Made by a program: the position numbers and the translations under genes. Below are positions 9,208 through 18,624 of a stretch of DNA of 64,000 nt, in pieces (position 1 is the stretch's first letter; every line of letters starts with the position of its first letter). This DNA comes from CAZISM01 sp964541895. Lineage in GTDB: Bacteria > Zhuqueibacterota > Zhuqueibacteria > Residuimicrobiales > Residuimicrobiaceae. The notes below the pieces were generated by a model. The model made no database searches. It was given only the letters and a program-made list of their open reading frames with translations, and was not told the origin of the DNA. The DNA lies in assembly GCA_964541895.1 (NCBI GenBank), contig CAZISM010000002.1, forward strand, positions 81,576 to 145,575. The letters are read 5' to 3'.

Positions 9208-10119
9208 ATGAAAAAGTACTCGATCTATGCCGCTTTTATCTTCCTGGTTTTCATACTTTGGTTTATCTCGCCGGCTTTTCTGACCCCGGCCAATTTGCTC
9301 AACGTGTTGCGGCAGATTTCCATTAACGGTATTCTTGCCGTAGGCATGACCTTTGTCATCATAAGCGGCGGCATCGATCTCTCCGTGGGCTCGATTCTGG
9401 CTCTGGCGTCAGTGATCTCTTGCAGCCTGGCTCGTGTGGATTCTCCGCCCCTGCTGGTAGCCCTTGCGGCCGGCGTGCTGACCGGGCTGGCCTGCGGAAT
9501 GGTCAATGGCTGGATCATCTCCCGCTGGAAGGTGGCGCCTTTCATCGTCACCCTGGCTATGATGACGGCCGCGCGGGGATTGACGCTGGTCTACAGCAGC
9601 GGGCGGCCGATTGTCGGCCTGAACGAAGCGTTTAAAAAAATTGGTGGTGGCTATCTGCTGGGGATTCCCACGCCCATCTACATCCTGTTGTTCACCGTAA
9701 TCGCCGGCTTTTTTTTATTGCATTATACCGCCTTTGGCCGCCATGTGTACGCTGTCGGCGGTAATGAGGAAGCGGCGCGTCTGTCCGGTCTGCAAATCCG
9801 CCGGATCAAATTGGCCGTATACGCATTATCTGGAGCGGCCGCCAGCCTGGCCGGCATGGTGCTCTCCTCGCGGATCATGGCCGGCTCGCCCTCGGTAGGC
9901 CAGGGCTATGAGCTCGATGCCATCGCCGCCGTGGTTATCGGCGGCACCAGTTTGTCGGGCGGTACCGGAACCCTGTTCGGGACAGTGGCCGGAGCCCTGA
10001 TCATCGGCGTAATGAACAATGGTCTGGATTTGCTGAATGTTTCTTCTTATTATCAGCAAATCATAAAAGGTGTAATCATTGTCGCGGCGGTGCTGCTGGA
10101 ACGGAAGGGAAGAGCATGA
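9208..10119 (+). CDS. Ribose-type ABC transporter permease (RbsC family)
   Basis: A 303-residue hydrophobic permease of the branched-chain amino acid/ribose type. Family motifs are S-P-A-F-L-T-P-x-N-L-L-N-V-L-R-Q, G-M-T-F-V-I-I-S-G-G-I-D-L-S-V-G-S, the central P-F-I-V-T-L-A-M-M, Y-A-V-G-G-N-E-E-A-A-R-L-S-G, and the late V-I-G-G-T-S-L-S-G-G-x-G-T. The start at 9208 follows ggagcaaag and is better than the ATG at 9193. It overlaps the binding-protein gene by 4 bp. The matching RbsA-type ATPase, which usually sits directly upstream, is absent; the 170 bp upstream contain no gene. Confidence 0.93.
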   Translation: MKKYSIYAAFIFLVFILWFISPAFLTPANLLNVLRQISINGILAVGMTFVIISGGIDLSVGSILALASVISCSLARVDSPPLLVALAAGVLTGLACGMVNGWIISRWKVAPFIVTLAMMTAARGLTLVYSSGRPIVGLNEAFKKIGGGYLLGIPTPIYILLFTVIAGFFLLHYTAFGRHVYAVGGNEEAARLSGLQIRRIKLAVYALSGAAASLAGMVLSSRIMAGSPSVGQGYELDAIAAVVIGGTSLSGGTGTLFGTVAGALIIGVMNNGLDLLNVSSYYQQIIKGVIIVAAVLLERKGRA

Positions 10120-11039
10120 ACATGCGGCCTTTGTTGCTGTGGCTGATTGTGACCGCCGGGTTGCATCTCTCCTGTAAAGGGAAATCGTTTCGCTATACGT
10201 TTGGCGTATCGTATCAAAACGTGCAGAACGAATTCATCATCAATATTCAGGACGCCCTGCGTGCAAAAGCCGAAGAGCTGAACATTCGCATTATCGAAGC
10301 CGACGGTCAGGGCCGCGCTGAGCAGCAGATCAGTCAGGTAGAAAATTTTATCGTACAGCGCGTGGATGCGATCATTCTCAATCCTTTTGACCGCTATAGC
10401 TGTGTGCCGATCGTCGACCAGGCCGCTGCCGCCGGCGTGCCTATCGTGGTGGTTAACGCCCAGGTCGATAATCTGCAGAAAGCCTCTGCCTATGTGGGGT
10501 CCGATGACCGCGAAGCCGGCCGTATCGAAATGCAATATATCGCCGACCTGCTGCAGGGCAAGGGACAAATCGTGATCATTCACGGACCTAACGGCCATTC
10601 TGCTGAAATCAACAGGACGCAGGGCAATTATGATATTCTCGCCAAATACCCGGGCATGAACGTGGTAGCGGAACAGACCGCCAACTGGGACCGCGCCCAG
10701 GCCATGACGTTGATGGAAAACTGGCTGCAGGGCGGAAAAAAAATTGATGCGGTGGTGGCGCAAAATGATGAAATGGCTCTGGGCGCCTGCAAAGCCATAG
10801 AAGCGGCCGGCAAGCAAAAAGAGATACTATGCATCGGTATCGATGCTATCGCCGATGCGCTGCAGGCTGTTAAAGACGGCAAGCTGGCAGCAACCGTGTT
10901 TCAGGATGCCAAGGGTCAGGGGGCCGGCGCCGTGCAGGTGGCTCTGGACATAGTGCAGGGGAAGGCCGTTCCGCATATGAATTACATACCTTTTCAGCTG
11001 ATCACAAAAGAGCATCTGCAGCCAGGAGCCGGCCGATGA
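10116..11039 (+). CDS. Sugar ABC transporter substrate-binding lipoprotein (RbsB-like)
   Basis: A 307-residue periplasmic binding protein of the peripla_BP_4 (ribose/galactose) type. The N-terminus has a short hydrophobic segment ending in L-H-L-S-C, a lipobox, so it is probably a lipoprotein. Family features are G-V-S-Y-Q-N-V-Q-N-E-F, Q-I-S-Q-V-E-N-F-I-V-Q-x-V-D-A-I-I-L-N-P, G-S-D-D-R-E-A-G-R, and V-V-A-Q-N-D-E-M-A-L-G-A at residues 210-221, which is the canonical hinge/ligand motif. It overlaps both the permease (ATGA) and the downstream sulfatase (ATGA), so the three are a coupled unit. The ligand is a monosaccharide; which one cannot be said. Confidence 0.92.
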   Translation: MNMRPLLLWLIVTAGLHLSCKGKSFRYTFGVSYQNVQNEFIINIQDALRAKAEELNIRIIEADGQGRAEQQISQVENFIVQRVDAIILNPFDRYSCVPIVDQAAAAGVPIVVVNAQVDNLQKASAYVGSDDREAGRIEMQYIADLLQGKGQIVIIHGPNGHSAEINRTQGNYDILAKYPGMNVVAEQTANWDRAQAMTLMENWLQGGKKIDAVVAQNDEMALGACKAIEAAGKQKEILCIGIDAIADALQAVKDGKLAATVFQDAKGQGAGAVQVALDIVQGKAVPHMNYIPFQLITKEHLQPGAGR

Positions 11040-12613
11040 ACAGAAGAACATTCCTCCGACGGGCAGGCCAAGGTTTGGCAGGGCTGACGATGACGACCTC
11101 GTTGACACACTGCAGCAAAAACAATGTACGTCCCAATATTCTGATTTGCCTCGCTGATGATCAGTCGTTTCCCCATGCCGGCGCTTATGGCTGCCGATGG
11201 GTGCACACGCCTGGCTTTGATCGTGTGGCTCGCGAAGGCGTGTTGTTCAGCAAAGCGTACACACCCAATGCCAAATGCGCACCCTCCCGCGCCTGCCTGC
11301 TCACCGGCCGCAATTCCTGGCAACTGGAAGCGGCTGCGAACCATGTGTGCTTTTTCCCTGACCAGTTTACCACCTTTTGTGAAGCTTTGGCGGGTAACGG
11401 CTATTTCGTCGGCCATACCATGAAAGGATGGGCTCCAGGTGTTGTCGGCGACAGAAACGGACATACGCGTCAACTGACCGGGGCGCCCTTTAACCGGAAG
11501 AAAACCAGCCCGCCGGCGCGGCATATGGCAGACAATGATTATGCCGGCAATTTGGCTGATTTTTTGCAGGCCCGTCCGAACAGGCAACCGTTCTGTTTCT
11601 GGTTCGGCAGCGTTGAACCGCACCGTCCCTATGAATACAAGGCTGGAATAACAAAAACCGGAAAAACCACGGCCATGATCGACGATGTACCGGGCTTTTG
11701 GCCGGACCATGAAACGGTTCGCAGCGATATGCTGGATTATGCATTTGAAATCGAATATTTCGATCAGCATGTACAAAAGATGCTGCAGATCCTGCAGGAT
11801 CAGGGGGAACTGGATAATACCCTGGTGGTGGTGACCTCTGACCATGGCATGCCGTTCCCCAGGGCCAAAGGTCAGGAGTATGAATATTCCAATCACGTGC
11901 CCCTCGCCATGATGTGGAAAAATGGCATTAAACATCCTGGCCGGCAGGTCGATGATTTTGTCAGTTTCATCGATCTGGCTCCGACGTTTTTGGAATTGGC
12001 TAAAATAGACAAAGCGGCCAGCGGTATGCAGCCCATACAAGGTACCAGTCTGTGCGATCTGCTCTACCACAGCAAGACCGCAACGTCCCGCGACCATGTG
12101 CTCATCGGCAAAGAACGTCATGATGTGGGCCGGCCGCACGATCAGGGTTATCCCATTCGCGGGATTTTTAAGGGCGATTATCTGTATCTCCACAATTTCG
12201 AGATCGACCGCTGGCCGGCCGGCGACCCGGAAACCGGATACCTTAACTGCGACGGCAGTCCGACGAAAACTGCTGTCATTCAAGCCAGAAAAAATCCGCA
12301 GCTGCACCAATACTGGCAGCTCGCTTTTGGCAAACGACCCCGCGAAGAGCTTTATGACCTAAAGAACGATCGCGACTGTATCCATAATCTGGTTGGTTCG
12401 GCAGAGCTGCGGTCGTTGCACCAGCAGCTGCGGCAGCAGCTCTTTGCTGAATTAACAGCGCAAAAAGATCCACGTATGTTCGGACAGGGTCACCTGTTTG
12501 ATGATTATCCCTATGCAGATCCGGCCGTCCGCGGTTTTTATGAACGATATCACCAGGGTGAAAAAATGAATGCGGCCTGGATCCAGCCGTCTGATTATGA
12601 TCCGCTGGATTGA
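11036..12613 (+). CDS. Sulfatase (FGly type), Tat-exported
   Basis: A 525-residue type I sulfatase. The N-terminus carries a twin-arginine signal (N-R-R-T-F-L-R-R). The first metal site appears as I-C-L-A-D-D-Q, and the active-site consensus C-A-P-S-R-A-C-L-L-T-G starts at Cys81, the residue converted to formylglycine. V-T-S-D-H-G-M-P near residue 265 supplies further metal ligands. The protein would remove sulfate esters from a polysaccharide or oligosaccharide in the periplasm or outside the cell. It is translationally coupled to the sugar-binding protein, suggesting that the imported sugar is a product of desulfation. The maturase needed for formylglycine is not in this window. Confidence 0.92.
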   Translation: MNRRTFLRRAGQGLAGLTMTTSLTHCSKNNVRPNILICLADDQSFPHAGAYGCRWVHTPGFDRVAREGVLFSKAYTPNAKCAPSRACLLTGRNSWQLEAAANHVCFFPDQFTTFCEALAGNGYFVGHTMKGWAPGVVGDRNGHTRQLTGAPFNRKKTSPPARHMADNDYAGNLADFLQARPNRQPFCFWFGSVEPHRPYEYKAGITKTGKTTAMIDDVPGFWPDHETVRSDMLDYAFEIEYFDQHVQKMLQILQDQGELDNTLVVVTSDHGMPFPRAKGQEYEYSNHVPLAMMWKNGIKHPGRQVDDFVSFIDLAPTFLELAKIDKAASGMQPIQGTSLCDLLYHSKTATSRDHVLIGKERHDVGRPHDQGYPIRGIFKGDYLYLHNFEIDRWPAGDPETGYLNCDGSPTKTAVIQARKNPQLHQYWQLAFGKRPREELYDLKNDRDCIHNLVGSAELRSLHQQLRQQLFAELTAQKDPRMFGQGHLFDDYPYADPAVRGFYERYHQGEKMNAAWIQPSDYDPLD

Positions 12614-12685
12614 AGAGTTGGCGTTGACGGTGTACGGCCAGAGCGTAAACCTGAAAAACCCACCACAAAATGAAGGCAAGCGAGT

Positions 12686-13780
12686 ATGATGATCCGATAC
12701 CTGTGTGCTGTTTTTGCCGGCCTGTATCTGGCTGTCCCATGCCGGGGTGGCGGCCACGTTAAAGCGGCTGAACAGCAGAACCAGGCCTTTGAACGATGTG
12801 ACCTCGCCCGCATCCGGGCCGGGGCGTTGGCCTATAGCCAGGCGTTATCTCTGCCCGCTCACGGGTACGGCGCCTATCGTTCACCACAGACGGCGGAGCC
12901 GAACATGTACGCGTCTTGCGATGTGGCCATTATGCGCACGGTCATGGGTGAAGATTTGCACAGCATTCTTGCACCTGAACAGCGTGAACAGTGGATTAAC
13001 CACATCAACTCTTATGCCGGGCCGGATGGCACTTATCAACGCTATACCCATCACTCGCTCGAGCATGCCAACGGCATGGTTATCGGCGCTTTGGGCGTGC
13101 TGGGCGGGCGACAGAAATACAGCGTTCGTCTCTACGACGCTTTTGATACGCCGGAGAAGGTTGCCGCCTGGCTGGAAAAAATCAATTGGCGCGAACAATG
13201 GAGCGGTTCGCATCTGTTCTGGGGCGGTATGCACGTCTTCAGCATGAGCCGTCGCTGTACTGAACAGTGGCGTAAAACGGTTTTTGACTGGTTGGATGCC
13301 AATCTCGACCCGGAAACCGGCTGGTGGCGTAAGGGAGTGCGGCACAGCCGTTCTTTTGACGCGTTGGGCGGCGGCGCTCATATCTGGCCGATCTATCAGC
13401 ATCATGGCCGGCGATTTCCTTTTCCGGAAAGAGTCATCGACAGCATCCTGGCCATGCAACAATCGGACGGCAGTTGGCTCCAGTATGGCAGCTACATGGA
13501 ACTGGATGCCCTGTATGGGCTTGCCTATATGAGTTCATTGGCCCCAACTTATCGCAGACAAGAGATCCTAAAAGCGGTAGCCAAGCACGGTCGCGGTCTG
13601 AACAAGGCCTGGCCGGCTTTTCTCAGCCGCAAGCCGGATCTGCACGTGCTGCTTGGTGCCGTAGGCGCCTTTGGGTTGCTGCAGCAGTGGCTTCCCGACA
13701 TCTATTATGACAACGTGAACTGGACCGACATCTTTAGCGATAAACGGTTTTATCAAACCGGAGCGGTCGAGAGGTTATAG
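12686..13780 (+). CDS. Secreted alpha/alpha-barrel-like protein of unknown function
   Basis: A 364-residue secreted protein. Residues 1-22 are a signal peptide (start at the first of two adjacent ATGs; 12689 is equally possible). The rest is helical and Trp/His-rich, with repeated short elements of the terpene-cyclase/squalene-hopene toroid type: Q-R-Y-T-H-H-S-L-E-H-A-N-G near residue 110, H-L-F-W-G-G-M-H-V-F, D-P-E-T-G-W-W-R-K-G, and Q-Q-S-D-G-S-W-L-Q-Y-G near residue 260. Such folds occur in several uncharacterised proteins next to sulfatases. No catalytic assignment is possible. It lies 70 bp after the sulfatase in the same direction and is probably in its operon. Confidence 0.65.
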   Translation: MMIRYLCAVFAGLYLAVPCRGGGHVKAAEQQNQAFERCDLARIRAGALAYSQALSLPAHGYGAYRSPQTAEPNMYASCDVAIMRTVMGEDLHSILAPEQREQWINHINSYAGPDGTYQRYTHHSLEHANGMVIGALGVLGGRQKYSVRLYDAFDTPEKVAAWLEKINWREQWSGSHLFWGGMHVFSMSRRCTEQWRKTVFDWLDANLDPETGWWRKGVRHSRSFDALGGGAHIWPIYQHHGRRFPFPERVIDSILAMQQSDGSWLQYGSYMELDALYGLAYMSSLAPTYRRQEILKAVAKHGRGLNKAWPAFLSRKPDLHVLLGAVGAFGLLQQWLPDIYYDNVNWTDIFSDKRFYQTGAVERL

Positions 13781-13877
13781 AGATGAAAGTCCGAGTTAAA
13801 TTCCCGGCTTTGCGAAATTCCGAAATTATTATATTGTGCGGCAAATAGCTTCTCTGTCGAACTGTTCAGGAGGTCCT

Positions 13878-15878
13878 ATGCGCACCATTCTTTTCGTGCT
13901 CTTGTGCCTATTCATTCCAGTGCAACGGCTGAGCGCTCAACCCGTGATCGTGCCGTCTCCAGATGGCCAGAGCACGGTAACAGCCGGCATTGACAACAGC
14001 GGCCAACTTTTCTACTCTGTGAAATACCACGATAAATCGGTTCTTCTTGATTCTCCGTTTGACCTGCAGTTTGAAAACATGCCGGCATTGAAAAATAATC
14101 TTTCTATTAAAAACGTCACTCAACAGACAATTAAAGAACGTTGGCAAAGGGTCTGGGGCAAGCGTAAAAACGTTTTCAATCAGTGCAATGAAACGATTAT
14201 ACACCTTGAAGAAAAGCAAGCTCCGTTTCGGCGTCTGGATTTTATTGTGCGTGCGTATAACGACGCCGTTGCTTTGCGTTATTTTCTGCCGGCGCAAAAA
14301 TCGCTGACCGATTTCACGTTGACCGCTGAACGTCTGCTGTTTCGTTTCAGCGGCAATCATACCTGCTGGGCTGCTAATTATAAAGGCTATGCCACACACC
14401 AGGAGTCGGAATTCGACCAAACCAGAATTGCCGACCTGATACCCGCCACGCCCTATGGCTGTCCGTTGCTTGTCAAAGTCGACGAGTCTGTTTGGGTAGC
14501 GCTCACCGAAGCCAATTTAACCGACTGGGCCGGCATGTATCTCAGTGCGGCAGGCCATCAGCCCAATACGCTGGTGACCGCCCTTGCCCCTTGGTACGAT
14601 AATCCTTCTGTTCTGGTCAAATCGGCCACACCACGCCATTCGCCGTGGCGCGTCATCATGATCGCCGATCGTCCGGGTGCCTTCCTGGAATCGGATATCA
14701 TCCAGAATCTCAACGAACCCTGCGAGATCAAGGACACGTCCTGGATAACGCCCGGCAAGTCGGCCTGGGATCGCTGGTGGTGTGGAGATTACCTGCCGGA
14801 CGCCACGTTTAAGATTGGCATGAATAACGAGACCATGAAATACTTTATCGACTTTGCCGCTGAAATGGGCTGGCCGTATCAACTGGTGGACTGGCAGTGG
14901 TACGGCGAACCCTTTGATCCGGTGCTGGGTAGCCGATATATGAATTCCAAGGCTGATCTTACCAGATCCATTCCGGAAGTGGATGTGCCGGCCCTGGTGA
15001 AATACGCAGCAGCCAAAGGCGTCAAGCTTCTTCTTTGGCTGGAATGGAATGCGGTGGACCGGCAAATGGATCGGGCTTTTCCGCTGTATGAAAAATGGGG
15101 CGTGGCTGGCGTGAAAATCGATTTTATGGCGCGCGACGATCAGTATATGGTCAATTTTTATCAACGTTGTGTGAAAAAAGCGGCAGAACATCATCTGGTG
15201 GTTGACTTTCACGGCGCCTACAAACCCACCGGCTGGAGTCGCACCTACCCCAATGTAATCGCCCGCGAAGGCATCCTGGGCAATGAATATAATAAATGGA
15301 GCGATCGCGTTACGCCCGACCACTGCCTGACCGTGCCGTTCACCAGAGGTATGCTGGGTGAGATGGATTTTACGCCAGGCGGATTCCGGCAAAAAAGCAA
15401 AGAGACGTTTCGCATAGTGGGGGGAGACGCACCCGGACCTTTTGTCATGGGTACACGTTGTTTCCAACTGGCCATGATGGTTGTCTATGAAAGCGCATTG
15501 CAGGTGTTGTGTGATTCTCCGTATAATTATCGATCCAGTCCGGCTGGATTGGATTTTCTCAAAATTGTGCCCACAACCTGGGATGACACAAAAGTTATTC
15601 ACGGACAAGTAGGAGATTTCATTACCGTGGCGCGTCGCAGCGGCGATACCTGGTATCTCGGCAGTATGACAGACTGGAGTGCGCGACATCTTGATATCCC
15701 CCTCACCTTTCTCGGTCCGGGGCGCTACAAGGCGGAAATCTGGATGGATGGCTGGGAAGCGGCGGACTATCCGGACCGGCTGATAAAGGCGGAGAAAACT
15801 GTGACCGCCGCGGATGTCCTTACTGCAGAAATGGCTTCCGCAGGCGGTCAGGTGGTGATCATTAGGCCCGTGCGATGA
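13878..15878 (+). CDS. Glycoside hydrolase family 97 (alpha-glucosidase/alpha-galactosidase)
   Basis: A 666-residue secreted GH97 enzyme. The start at 13878 follows aggaggtcct and gives a clean signal peptide ending in L-S-A-Q; the upstream ATG at 13836 would spoil it. The three GH97 parts are present: an N-terminal beta-super-sandwich starting P-V-I-V-P-S-P-D-G, a TIM barrel with W-x-R-W-W-C-G-D, Y-Q-L-V-D-W-Q-W-Y, G-V-K-I-D-F-M-A-R-D-D-Q and R-E-G-I-L-G-N-E-Y-N-K-W, and a C-terminal beta domain. The D-F-M-x-R-D-D-Q strand is where retaining GH97 galactosidases place their nucleophile Asp; sub-type is not settled here. Calcium dependence is a family property. Confidence 0.93.
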   Translation: MRTILFVLLCLFIPVQRLSAQPVIVPSPDGQSTVTAGIDNSGQLFYSVKYHDKSVLLDSPFDLQFENMPALKNNLSIKNVTQQTIKERWQRVWGKRKNVFNQCNETIIHLEEKQAPFRRLDFIVRAYNDAVALRYFLPAQKSLTDFTLTAERLLFRFSGNHTCWAANYKGYATHQESEFDQTRIADLIPATPYGCPLLVKVDESVWVALTEANLTDWAGMYLSAAGHQPNTLVTALAPWYDNPSVLVKSATPRHSPWRVIMIADRPGAFLESDIIQNLNEPCEIKDTSWITPGKSAWDRWWCGDYLPDATFKIGMNNETMKYFIDFAAEMGWPYQLVDWQWYGEPFDPVLGSRYMNSKADLTRSIPEVDVPALVKYAAAKGVKLLLWLEWNAVDRQMDRAFPLYEKWGVAGVKIDFMARDDQYMVNFYQRCVKKAAEHHLVVDFHGAYKPTGWSRTYPNVIAREGILGNEYNKWSDRVTPDHCLTVPFTRGMLGEMDFTPGGFRQKSKETFRIVGGDAPGPFVMGTRCFQLAMMVVYESALQVLCDSPYNYRSSPAGLDFLKIVPTTWDDTKVIHGQVGDFITVARRSGDTWYLGSMTDWSARHLDIPLTFLGPGRYKAEIWMDGWEAADYPDRLIKAEKTVTAADVLTAEMASAGGQVVIIRPVR

Positions 15879-15909
15879 TTCCTGCTGGCCAATTTAGTAA
15901 TGGAGTGGT

Positions 15910-17283
15910 GTGAAGAATCCAGGTACATGTATCATCAAGGTTGTTGTCGCAGCAACTATCCTGCAGTCGGTACACGAGGCCCAGGCCGGCCAGACCGCAA
16001 CAGATCTGCAATTGGCAGCCGAGTTCGGTGAGGGGATGGTCCTGCAGCGCCAATCGGATTGCCCGATCTGGGGTATGGCTTCCCCATCCGAGCGTCTCAA
16101 GCTGTCCTTCAGAGGCCGTGATTACAGGGCAGTGGCCAATACCGCGGGACGATGGCTGATAAAAGTCAAAGCAGGCGACCCCGGAGGTCCCTTTTCGTTG
16201 TTCATAGAGGGTCATCAACGGATACATATAAATAGGGTATGGGTAGGGGACGTCTGGCTCGTGTCAGGGCAGTCAAACGCCGCCCAGGCGGCCGAGTTTT
16301 CGCCGGCAATAAATGCGCAAGCTGTGCATTTCTTTATCGCAACGGATTCGACGCCCCAGGACGGAGGCCAGCGCTGGAGCACGAGCGGCAAAATTTCCAT
16401 GCTCGCCTGGCATTTGGGCTACGAACTCTATTCACGCTTACATGTGCCGATAGGCATCATCGTCTGTGCTGTTGGTGGCACCAGTGTCGAACAATGGAAA
16501 CCAGGACCTGACCCTGATGCGCACAATGCCGGCCCGGGGGGTGGGCTGGGCGAAGCCGGGGGCCTTTATGAGCGCTGGATCAAACCGCTGCAGCCGTATC
16601 GCATCAAGGGTGTTGCCTGGTGGCAGGGCGAATCCAATTCTAATAATTGCGCAACCTATTGCGAAAAATTCTGTTCATTGGTTAAAATATGGCGCCAAGA
16701 TTGGGCAGACTCGGACCTGCCTTTTATCTGGGTACAATTGCAGCGGATTAATCGGCAGGGACCGGAGTATTGGATCACGATTGGCGATGCCCGGGCTGCC
16801 ATCGCGGATGCTCAGCGCCGCGCCTTGTCTTTGCCGCACACCGCCATGGCGGTTACCTATGATGTCAGCGAAGGTGATTTGCATCCATCTCTGGCAGAGA
16901 AAAAGATCATCGCTGACCGTGTCGCAATGGCCGCGGCGGCTCTTGCCTATGGATCCGCGGCGGAAGGATCCGGTCCACTCCCGATCAAGGCGTTTCGCCG
17001 TGGCAGGAACATTGTTATCCGCTTCCGGCATGGCAAAGGGTTGCATGCTCGGGAGAATGTAACCACACCGTCGCAGGTATTGTGCGGTTTCCAAGTGCGG
17101 GCCGCCGAAGGGCTGTTTATACCTGCTGCTGCACAATTGTCAGGGGAAAATGTGCTCATACCGATTGCCAATAAAAAAGGTCCCTTTTGGGTGCGCTTTG
17201 CCTGGGGACCGATGCCGGTCGCGAATCTGTACAACAGCGCCGGTTTGCCGGCAGCGACGTTTGAGATGATGGTGGAGGAGTGA
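15910..17283 (+). CDS. Sialate O-acetylesterase-like carbohydrate esterase
   Basis: A 457-residue SGNH-type esterase of the sialate O-acetylesterase (SASA) family, exported by an N-terminal signal peptide. The GTG start at 15910 follows tggagtg, which serves as ribosome binding site. Diagnostic pieces are E-G-M-V-L-Q-R, P-I-W-G-M-A, the catalytic serine block V-W-L-V-S-G-Q-S-N-A near residue 116, A-W-W-Q-G-E-S-N, and G-D-L-H-P-S near residue 320, which supplies the Asp and His of the catalytic set. These enzymes remove O-acetyl groups from various sugars, not only sialic acid. In this context deacetylation of pectin-like or algal glycans is the likely job. Confidence 0.9.
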   Translation: MKNPGTCIIKVVVAATILQSVHEAQAGQTATDLQLAAEFGEGMVLQRQSDCPIWGMASPSERLKLSFRGRDYRAVANTAGRWLIKVKAGDPGGPFSLFIEGHQRIHINRVWVGDVWLVSGQSNAAQAAEFSPAINAQAVHFFIATDSTPQDGGQRWSTSGKISMLAWHLGYELYSRLHVPIGIIVCAVGGTSVEQWKPGPDPDAHNAGPGGGLGEAGGLYERWIKPLQPYRIKGVAWWQGESNSNNCATYCEKFCSLVKIWRQDWADSDLPFIWVQLQRINRQGPEYWITIGDARAAIADAQRRALSLPHTAMAVTYDVSEGDLHPSLAEKKIIADRVAMAAAALAYGSAAEGSGPLPIKAFRRGRNIVIRFRHGKGLHARENVTTPSQVLCGFQVRAAEGLFIPAAAQLSGENVLIPIANKKGPFWVRFAWGPMPVANLYNSAGLPAATFEMMVEE

Positions 17284-17422
17284 CTGACGAAATACAATTT
17301 TCATAAGCAAGATGTGAACATGTCCGCCGAAACCGGACGGGATTCAATGCATAACCCGGATAAACCGGAACCTATAAGCTAACACCACAATTTCCGCGCG
17401 CAGGGCGCAGAGCGATCATTTT

Positions 17423-17467
17423 TTAGTAGCTACCACGACAAAAATGCATAAGCCTTATTACCTTATT
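17423..17467. repeat. Partial copy of the dispersed CCTTATT repeat
   Basis: This intergenic stretch shares its 3' part, agccttattaccttatt, and the upstream words GTAGC and ACGAC with the right arm of the inverted-repeat element near 42.3 kb. The 277-bp gap between the esterase and xylose isomerase genes (17284-17560) otherwise shows no gene; it also has a weak GTCCG/CGGAC hairpin near 17319. The copy is incomplete and lacks the opposite arm. Confidence 0.4.
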
Positions 17468-17560
17468 CCCAATTGAGTGATAGCAATGGTCGAACCGTCT
17501 CGCTTCGGCACCATATAAACAAAGATCGCTCAGTTCCGCACAAATCATTTGGAGGCAACG

Positions 17561-18592
17561 ATGGCTGGAGAGTTCAGATTTTCATTCGGGCCGTGGAATA
17601 TCCATGAAGGCGCCGATCCTTTTGGCCCCGCAGTCCGCAAGCCTGTCGAGTTTACCGCGAAACTCGCCATGTACAAGGAACTAGGCTTTGATGCCGTTCA
17701 GTTTCATGATGATGATGCGGTGCCGAATCTTGATTCTTTGACCGGCCTACAAACAGTCAAAGCGGCGGCGGATCTGAAAAAGCTCCTTGACGATAACGGC
17801 CTTGCAGCCGAATTTGTGGCCCCGCGCCTTTGGCAAGATCCAAGAACGGTCGATGGCGCCTATACGTCCAACGACCCGGCCTGCCGGAAGTATGCGATGG
17901 AAAGAAGCATAAAGTCCATCGACATCGCCAAAGCGCTTGGCACCGACCTGTTGGTGCTCTGGCTGGCCAGAGAAGGAACCTATATCCGTGAAGCCAAGGA
18001 TAGCAAGGTGGCGGTAGACCGGCTTGTTGAAGCGATAAACACCATGCTGGAATACGATCCGAAGGTCAGAATCTGCATCGAACCGAAACCCAACGAGCCG
18101 ATGGATCATGCGTACATACCCACCGCCGGTCATGCCATCGCGCTCGGACTGCTGACAAAAGACCATAGCCGCGTCGGAGTCAATATCGAGAGCGCCCATG
18201 CCATCCTGGCCGGTCTTGATCCTTCGGATGAAATGGGTTTCGCGCTTGCGCATGGAAAACTCTGGACGGTTCATCTCAACGACCAGAACGGACTCAAATT
18301 CGATGAGGACAAGGCTTTTGGTGCGGTGGACCTTAGAAGAGCTTTTAATCAGGTGCGCATTCTCGATAAGCATAATTTCGGCAAAAAGGGAGAATGGGTA
18401 GGCCTTGATGTAAAAGCCATGCGCACACAACACGACGAGACGGCCAGCAAACACCTGTCCAACAGCCGGACCATATTTCTCCGCTTGCTGGAAATTTCGC
18501 GGAATATCGATGATGCCGGGATAGAAGAATATGTAACTAACCGCGATTACGAAGCGCTCGAAATGTATATAATCAGACATCTTATCGGCTAA
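17561..18592 (+). CDS. xylA: Xylose isomerase family protein (class I-like)
   Basis: A 343-residue TIM barrel closely patterned on the short (class I, actinobacterial-type) xylose isomerases. Matches include F-S-F-G-P-W-N near the start, V-Q-F-H-D-D-D near residue 50 with the ring-opening His, W-L-A-R-E-G, the metal-ligand strand C-I-E-P-K-P-N-E-P-M, G-V-N-I-E-S-A-H, and V-H-L-N-D-Q-N-G-L-K-F-D-E-D with late metal ligands. Start at 17561 has ttggaggcaacg; the ATG at 17549 lies in that element. It is about 40 residues shorter than Streptomyces XylA, lacking most of the C-terminal arm. It may act on xylose or a related aldose such as rhamnose. Confidence 0.85.
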   Translation: MAGEFRFSFGPWNIHEGADPFGPAVRKPVEFTAKLAMYKELGFDAVQFHDDDAVPNLDSLTGLQTVKAAADLKKLLDDNGLAAEFVAPRLWQDPRTVDGAYTSNDPACRKYAMERSIKSIDIAKALGTDLLVLWLAREGTYIREAKDSKVAVDRLVEAINTMLEYDPKVRICIEPKPNEPMDHAYIPTAGHAIALGLLTKDHSRVGVNIESAHAILAGLDPSDEMGFALAHGKLWTVHLNDQNGLKFDEDKAFGAVDLRRAFNQVRILDKHNFGKKGEWVGLDVKAMRTQHDETASKHLSNSRTIFLRLLEISRNIDDAGIEEYVTNRDYEALEMYIIRHLIG

Positions 18593-18624
18593 ACACATTT
18601 CCTGTTACGATGGAGTGGCTCAAT

